64,000 nucleotides of DNA, taken from positions 1,118,612-1,182,611 of the forward strand of contig NW_012236532.1 of assembly GCF_000787575.1 (NCBI RefSeq), read 5' to 3'. The DNA comes from Acytostelium subglobosum LB1 (Eukaryota > Evosea > Eumycetozoa > Acytosteliales > Acytosteliaceae). Within the stretch, counting starts at the first letter, position 1. Each line of letters opens with the position of its first letter. A program made the translations under genes and the position numbers. The notes beneath the pieces are model-generated. The model was not told where the DNA came from, ran no database searches, and saw nothing but the letters and a program-made list of their open reading frames with translations. This document shows positions 57,412 to 64,000 of this stretch, piece by piece.

Positions 57412-58644
57412 TTATTGATTTGTCATTTGGTTCATGATGTAGGAGGCTGCGTCGAGTAGTTGAAGGAACTCTTCCGAGCCATCGATTAGGTTCCTGTCAA
57501 CCGATCCCATCTTGATGGTTATCATCGCCTTTTGCTTGTTTGTGGCGACAGGTGTTGCCACGACATAATCAAACAACTGTGATAGGATCTGTGCCGCTGG
57601 ATATCCATTCGCAATGATCCTCTGTACATTCTTCTCCAGCTTCTCATATGATCCAGACAAACATGTCTTGAACAGTCCATCGATCAGTTCGTTGGGGACA
57701 GTCTGTCAATGTGATTGATAGGAAGTAATTGAGTGAGTGAGTGGCCAGAGGACCATGGCCTGATCGTGTACTTACTCCTGAAATGTTGAATATAGTGTCT
57801 GGCGTTAGTACTTTGTCCTTGCCGTAGAAACGATAGACTGATTGAAGGTAGGTGATGGCCTTTCGAAGATCACCATCGGACACTTGTTGGATGGCCTTGA
57901 GGACGGGATCGGAGAGTGGTCGCATGCCCTCCTTGTCGGCGATCATTGTCAGTCGCTCAGTCATTGCCGTGTCGTCCAGCGATCTGAATCTGAACTTGGC
58001 GCATCTAGACGACAGTGGCTCGATGATCCTTGTGATGTAGTTGCAGAGCAGACAGAACCTTGTGGTCTTTGAGGTGTTCTCGATGGTGCGACGTAGTGCG
58101 GCCTGAGCGTCGTGCGTCATTGAGTCGGCCTCGTCCAGGATGATCAGCTTGAATGATGCAGCCGGTCGTCCGTTTACTGTCGCCTGCTGATTGACTGTGA
58201 AGCTTGCAAAGCTCTTAATCTTTGTTCTGACCACTTCGATACCACGTTCATCCGAAGCATTCAACTCAAGTACACGGTCCTTATACAACTCTGGACCGTA
58301 CAAGTCCATTGCCACTGCCAAGACAGTTGATGTCTTTCCTGTACCTGGTGGTCCATAGAACAATAGATGAGGTAGCTATATTCATTCATTCATTAGTATC
58401 CATCATTCATTCAATCAATTGACCATCGCCTTAATCTGTCACATACATTGCCTGTTTCTAATGATCTCTTCAATGCCTTTACAACCTCATCTTGATGTGA
58501 TACGTCATCTACAGTCTTTGGCCTACTACATAGTTGGTAAAGTTAGTATTGTGTTGATGTTGAGGTTGTGGCGAGGTTGAAGTTAGCATACTATTTAGAT
58601 ACCCAGGGTTCGGGAGGTCTAATTATCTTTGTCGATGTTGCCAT
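57412..58644 (-). CDS. rfc4: Replication factor C small subunit (RFC4, yeast Rfc2)
   Basis: AAA+ subunit of the clamp loader that places PCNA on primer ends. Four exons, 58592-58644, 58447-58525, 57776-58375 and 57412-57702, encode 340 residues, the usual size. Visible: Walker [13 protein letters not shown] near residues 50-61, [15 protein letters not shown], Walker [11 protein letters not shown], sensor [14 protein letters not shown], and the arginine-finger box [11 protein letters not shown]. Then [14 protein letters not shown] and the RFC C-terminal collar domain ([20 protein letters not shown]). LNASDERGI with [11 protein letters not shown] points to RFC4 rather than RFC2, 3 or 5. The first exon is only 18 codons. 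Confidence 0.93.
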
Positions 58645-58906
58645 TGTGTATTATATATGTATATGTATATGTGTCTATGATGTATATGTGTACATGTAGT
58701 AAGTGTTTATTGATTCGCGAGATGAAGTGACTGAATGAACTAGTGCGCCAAGTGTGAAGTTTAAACTTGGCGCCAAAATGTTTAAATTGCTCACTTCCTT
58801 GAAATGGATGTCATTGTATGTGATTGATCAATCGGTCCAATCGTCTTAATCATAGATATACCAACAACACACAATACATATATATATATATATATATTCA
58901 ATCAAC

Positions 58907-61900
58907 ATGGACCAGTTGTTGAAATCACTGGAGGCATCAATTGCCAACAGGAGGACAGTGCAGGTCAAGGAGGTGGAGACATGCTTCACGACACTGATCA
59001 CTCATCTGAAGGAGTGCGTGGAGAATGAGGAGTTGCCACCATTCCTCAAGCAGAGTGCCAATGTAACGGCATTCATCAAAGTGTTTCATCACAATATATC
59101 ATTCTCAAACAATCAACAGGGCAATGATCAGCTGGCCATTCATTCATTGCGTAGTCTTGGCTACTTCCTATTCAGTCAACAGATAGTAGCACTACTCTCA
59201 GACAGCCAGATCAGAGATATATCAACCCTACTCGATAATACAATACAGATTACAAAGAAGAAGGTATGATTGATCATCACTCTGGAGTGGAATCATTCCA
59301 ACAATCACTCACACACTCAATCCTGGAATAATTCCAATCACTCAATCACTAACTCATTTGATCAATCAACTAATGGAAATAGAATATTTGTAACTATGCT
59401 ATTTGGTGTTTGTCATCACAGTCGTTTCCAAAGGGTCCAGACAGTCCAAAGTTAGCACAGACGTTATGTACTATATTGGAGAAGACACCTTATAATTCAA
59501 AGACAATTGAACATGAGGTATTGGTATCATTCTCCAAGATAAATGTACAGAATCCACAACTATTCGCACCCCTTGCACATCTCTGGATACCCTCACTCCT
59601 TGACAAACTGCTCGACAATGACATTACCAGTCAATCATCAAGTGGCGCATCATCAGACCTCGCCAGGGCGTAAGTACACACGTGCGCCAACAACAACATG
59701 ATTGAGCTAACACCAAACCCAACATAGATGCTTTGAAAAGGCTGAACAGATTATACGTGCCACGATCACAACATGGACATCGACAAACACAAAGAATGAA
59801 CAATTGACAAAGAGATTGGTTGAGTGCCACATTGATATAATTGAAAGACTCAATCAAATCAATGACAATGGAAGAGAGGTAACTGCCATCAAAGTATGGG
59901 GATACTATATCTACTTCATTGGCGAGGCACTATTCACCAACAATCTGATCAACAGCTTCCTCAAGCTTCCAGAGGTATGTCAATGATCCAGGAACCCTCG
60001 CTCTAACTCTCAACCCTCGCCCTAACACACCCAACAAGAAATCCTTCATTCATGGTAGTGATGATATGATCAGATCACAAACATATCAGTCGTGGAGATA
60101 CTTGATTGATGCATTGAGTGGACATTCGTTGTTGATTGCCAAGAGATTGAATCTGATTGTAATGCCATTGAGTGTTGGATTCAAGAAGGACAATGACGCA
60201 AACTCAAAGGCCAGTTGTTTGATAACGTGGCTTCATTTGTTGGATAGCATCGGCCCAACGAACCTCGTGAATATGTTTGGTTCTGTATTCACAACGATCA
60301 TTCAAAGTCTGATTGAGGATGCTCAATTCCATCGATGTTGCTTCAGTCTGATGGTGTGTCTGCTGCTCAAGGAGAATCTGGCCACATCATATCGCGAGCA
60401 TCTCAAAGAGCAATACCATTGCTCGATCAAACCGCTGCCCGAGCTGAGCGGTCAGTGGCTGCTCCAGAACCTCAAGACCTTTGTCAATGTGCTGACATTG
60501 AAGGGCGAGGATGAGGAGCAGGACAACCCTGGCGACGTGTCCCTGGACACATCACTCGACTCGTCCACCTCGCAGAAACAGCAACAGCCCAACTACCTCA
60601 AAGAGCGCTCGGACCTGTGGAACGCGCTGTTGGAGCGCGTGGCCAATGTCGATCACAAGGACGCACACTACCCACAGCTGATCCAGCTTGTTCTCAAAGC
60701 GTTGGAGACCATTGGCAGTCGGGTGTTGGGTGGTTCGCAGGCAACATCGATGACACTATACGAGATGCAATTCATCAAGACATTGCACCAACTCACTATC
60801 CAATTGTTGCCAAAGTCGGTATTGTTCTCCAGCGACATCAAGGTGACCAAGGATGTAGTCGACCAGCAGCAACAACTGTCTCCCTTTGACTTCATTTTGA
60901 TTAATATTGTTGGCACTGGATTACAAGTGAGCAGCAAGAAGATGGACCAATTCATCATACCAACCATCAATGATATTGTACAATTCTCTTGTTCCAACTC
61001 ACCAGACCTCGTCCAAAAGATACACTCAATCCTTGAAACAATCGGGGAATACCTCTCACACTCTTGTCCGACTCCATCAAACATGGAGCTTGTACTTCTC
61101 ATCTGGATACAGAATGGTAAATATTATTGATCACTCCTGGAATGATTCCACTCACTCATACTCCTCACCACCACCGCCGCCACACCTTTAGCAACAACTA
61201 CCCAACACTCTATCGACAAGTCTCATCAATTGTTATCGACGCCATTGCTGAACACCAAGTCATTGTCTAATTTCAAGGCTATATTGACCTGGCCACTTAG
61301 ACAGCTGTCAATGTGTGATTATAGGGATGGTGAGATGCGCGACAAGGTATTGATCACGTGGAAGTCATTGTTCCAATCATTCCACCGTGCCGTCTCTATT
61401 AGAACATCGCTGAATCCATTCGTCGAGCAACTTTTGTCATCGATAGAGTCGAGCACCAAGTGGAAACACGTCTCCAACCTCGAGACAACCTTGGGCGTTG
61501 TCGCCATCGCCCTCCAAACACTTGATATATCACTGGCACCGCCTGCCGTCAGCAGGCGATCAAACGACGCGTCAATGGACCTTGACGCATCGAGTGGCTC
61601 AAGTGGCCATGCATCAGTGTTCACATTTGTCAATAGCTTGCTGGAGGCTTCGTCTGGGACCCAGGCAACATCGACTCAGCAGTTGCTCGCGGCTCTGGCG
61701 CAGGTTGTCAAGAAGATGCCCAGTGCCAAGGTGTTGGTAGGCTTGTGCACTCAGTTGAGTGGCGCACTTACATCACTTCTCAAGACGATTGGACCAGAGC
61801 CATCGGGCTCATCGCTCTCCCAGGACTTGAAAGAGTTGCTGGCCTCATACAAGAAGTCACTCAATCAGCTATGGTGCGCACTGCTTGAGAGTGCCACGCG

Positions 61901-62890
61901 AGTGATTGGCACCAAGTACGATCAAGGCGATGCAGTGCTCGATGCGATGAGCGATATGCTGTCCTGCGCATTCCTCTCCAAACAATCATTGATTGCTGAA
62001 AAGACGCTGGACTTTTGGAATGGAGTGTTTGGCGCGCAAAAGAGACTGCGCTACAAGCCGGAACTTTGGTCGACGTTGGTTGCCGTGCGCAAGAGAGTAT
62101 CATCAATCAATCTGCCAGACAACCTTGCCGACCAAGACAACGACACTGACCACTCACACACCAAACTACCACCGGCCACTCTCGGTTCCTTCCACGACTC
62201 ACTCCAACTTTTACCGGAAATCAATATGATTCCATCTTGTAAGTGTCCTGCTCCCCTTTGGCGGTATGATTGCTAACACTCTTACCCACCCTTCCTTTGG
62301 TCCAAAGACTTTAATGGAGTTGTCTCGAATCATACGAACAAGACAACAACAGTCGCGACTGTCTCATCATCAAAGGTGGATGTTGCTGCTCCTTCAGATC
62401 ATGGAAATGGCATCACAAAGGACAACAAAGTTGTCAAGAGACAACGTGTCCTAACAACATCACATCATCAACAAAATCAACAGATACATCATCGTCATCA
62501 GCAACATCAACACCATCATCATCATCGTCATCATCATCCTCATCATCATCAAAAGCACTCAACCATTTATACACATCACCAAAGAAGAAGTCCACCACAT
62601 CAAAGAAGCGTGTCCATGTTGATGATGACGATACTGGCATTGTGGACAATGACGAGACAATTCCAGATACATCAATGATCATTGATATATGTTCACCTAT
62701 CAAGCCAGCACCAGGTCACCTGGCAGTGACTAATGGCAATGGGTTGATGAATGTGAGAGAATGTTTGGAACTCCTTTCACATGTCAACTTTGAAGCGTTT
62801 ACCAATCTCGAGCTTGGTGAATTCCAAGGACTTGCACTACTTGTTGCCAACGAGATCAATGGGGCACTCCTTAAACGGTTTGTCGGTTGA
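58907..62890 (+). CDS. Rif1-like telomere and replication-timing protein
   Basis: Six exons, 58907-59263, 59422-59669, 59728-59974, 60039-61116, 61192-62238 and 62308-62890, about 1,186 residues. The N-terminal 1,000 residues are helical HEAT-like repeats. The diagnostic Rif1_N block is EVTAIKVWGYYIYFIGEALF, then LINSFLKLPE and SQTYQSWRYLIDALS (about 250-315). Rif1 recruits PP1 to restrain origin firing and shapes DNA repair choice. It is short compared with animal Rif1 (over 2,000). The tail is His/Ser-rich and basic (KKRVHVDDDD) and ends LLKRFVG. The frame slips by one base near 62450 in a CAT/TCA repeat, so the last about 145 residues are in another frame; a sequencing fault is likely. I see no canonical RVxF PP1 docking site with certainty. 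Confidence 0.8.
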
Positions 62891-62984
62891 TCAATCCACA
62901 ATAATACATTGTACACAATCCACAATAATAATACATTGTACACACATTCGTTTAAATGGTATGGTTCCACAGACGAGCTTTACT

Positions 62985-64000
62985 TTATTGCAACAATTTG
63001 ATAGCCAGTGTGCTGGTCTCCTGGAGCTTGGCATTGGTTGCGCTGCTCTTTTGGATGATTGATTCGATCTCTTTGCCATTCTTCACTTTGTGTTGTCTGA
63101 ATGTGATCAATATACTGCCCAAGGCAATCACCAATCTAAAGACCACATCAGCATTGGTCTGCTCCTTGACAATCATCGCTGACACACAGTTGATCAACTT
63201 GTCCACGTTCTCCTTGGCAATAAAGTCCTTCTTATATACAGTCAACACTGATAGGCTATTTGATTGATAGATTGAATGAATAGAGGTTAGTATCATCATA
63301 CATCAATGCCGACATCAACATTAACATACTTTAACAAAAGTGTAGAGTATGAGGTAACAAAGGTAGCATTGCTGTTGCTAACAGTCTCGTAGAATGGATG
63401 TAGGCGGTCAAGGATGGCTGGCATATAGTTGTAAACGTGTTGTCTCATGTTCTCGTGTCGGATCATGTTGCAGAAGACCTTGGCAATCAACATCTGGTTG
63501 TTGATGTCTGAAGCCGTGGCTGGCAGGTTCAACAGGGCTTGCACGACGTTGAACTGCTTCATGTTAATCATCTGGTCAAAGGTTCTTGAGGCGCCAGAGT
63601 GCAGCATCAGCGTGCGGAGAACATCGAGCAATGGCAGGATCTTGTCGACTGGCCACTTCAACATCTTGAGCAGGGTCTTGTACTGTACGTCGCTAAAGGT
63701 CGATGAGTGATATCTTGAAGTGTCTTTGAGCGTGGAAAGGATGTTCTTAAAGACGACGTCCTCCCTCTCCTCGAGGTCCAATGACAATGCCTTTGTGGCG
63801 GTGTCGGCGGCGAGCTGCTGACTGTACTCCAGTGCCTTGGGGGCGAGACTGTCGCTGTTGGCAGCGTCAAAGTAAGTGTAGACGCCTTGGGGTATGTAGT
63901 TGTTTGGCTGTATCTCGGCAAAGGATGGTGTGCTCGCTGGTTGGTGAGTGGGTGCGCTGCCAGGCACGTATCGACTGCCTCCTGTGAATGGGTCCGAGTA
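62985..64000 (-). CDS. PLAA/Doa1 (Ufd3)-like protein, C-terminal part
   Basis: The gene enters from the right edge on the minus strand. Exons 63330-64000 (partial) and 62985-63255 are joined by a 74-nt intron. The first residues visible, YSDPFTGGSRYVPGSAPTHQ, are the linker typical of PLAA between the PFU and PUL domains. The rest is an alpha-helical PUL domain in armadillo-like repeats (FKNILSTLKDTSRYHSSTFSD, FDQMINMKQFNVVQALLNLPAT), ending LAIKLLQ. PLAA/Doa1 binds Cdc48/p97 through PUL and ubiquitin through PFU and its WD40 propeller (not in the window), in ubiquitin-dependent sorting and degradation. The call rests on the linker and the PUL pattern. Confidence 0.85.

Overview
The window looks like a dictyostelid social amoeba (Amoebozoa). 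It is gene-dense, with short GT-AG introns of about 60-170 nt, intergenic DNA and introns full of CAATCAATC-like runs, CAA/CAG tracts giving poly-Q and poly-N proteins, an FNIP-repeat protein, a vacuolin-like protein, an alpha-kinase and a Steely-type polyketide synthase. Coding GC is clearly higher than in D. discoideum, so a higher-GC lineage such as the Acytostelium type is likely; that is inference. Exon borders were worked out by hand from splice signals, and nearly all gene models sum to whole codons.

Layout. 0-5 kb: end of an FNIP gene (+), nucleolar GTPase NOG2 (+), PHO80-like cyclin (-). 5-17 kb: secreted beta-lactamase-like hydrolase (-), double-WWE PARP (-), mitoribosomal mL59/mL64-like protein (+), splicing factor cactin (-), orphan secreted protein (+), vacuolin-like SPFH protein (-). 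18-30 kb: cullin-1 in eight exons (-), Cdc7 kinase (-), small coiled-coil protein (+), AK1-like kinase joining a degenerate ArfGAP finger to an alpha-kinase (-). 30-35 kb is gene-poor, with one unresolved coding-like stretch. 35-39 kb: DUF3825 protein (+) and cytochrome c (+). 39-42 kb is intergenic and holds an unusual GC-rich block. 42-51.5 kb: the centrepiece, a five-exon gene for a 3,061-residue Steely1 (StlA) hybrid, an iterative type I PKS fused to a C-terminal chalcone-synthase-like type III PKS. 51.6-64 kb: ACSS3-like acyl-CoA synthetase (-), BTB/pentapeptide KCTD9-like protein (+), PhyH dioxygenase (+), RFC4 clamp-loader subunit (-), Rif1-like protein (+), and the C-terminal part of PLAA/Doa1 (-, running off the window).

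There is no operon logic. Themes that recur are chromosome replication and repair (Cdc7, RFC4, Rif1, PARP), ubiquitin control (cullin-1, PLAA, KCTD9-like) and developmental small-molecule synthesis (StlA). Several frame breaks sit beside N bases or in low-complexity repeats and probably come from the assembly. No tRNA, rRNA, CRISPR or clear transposon was found.
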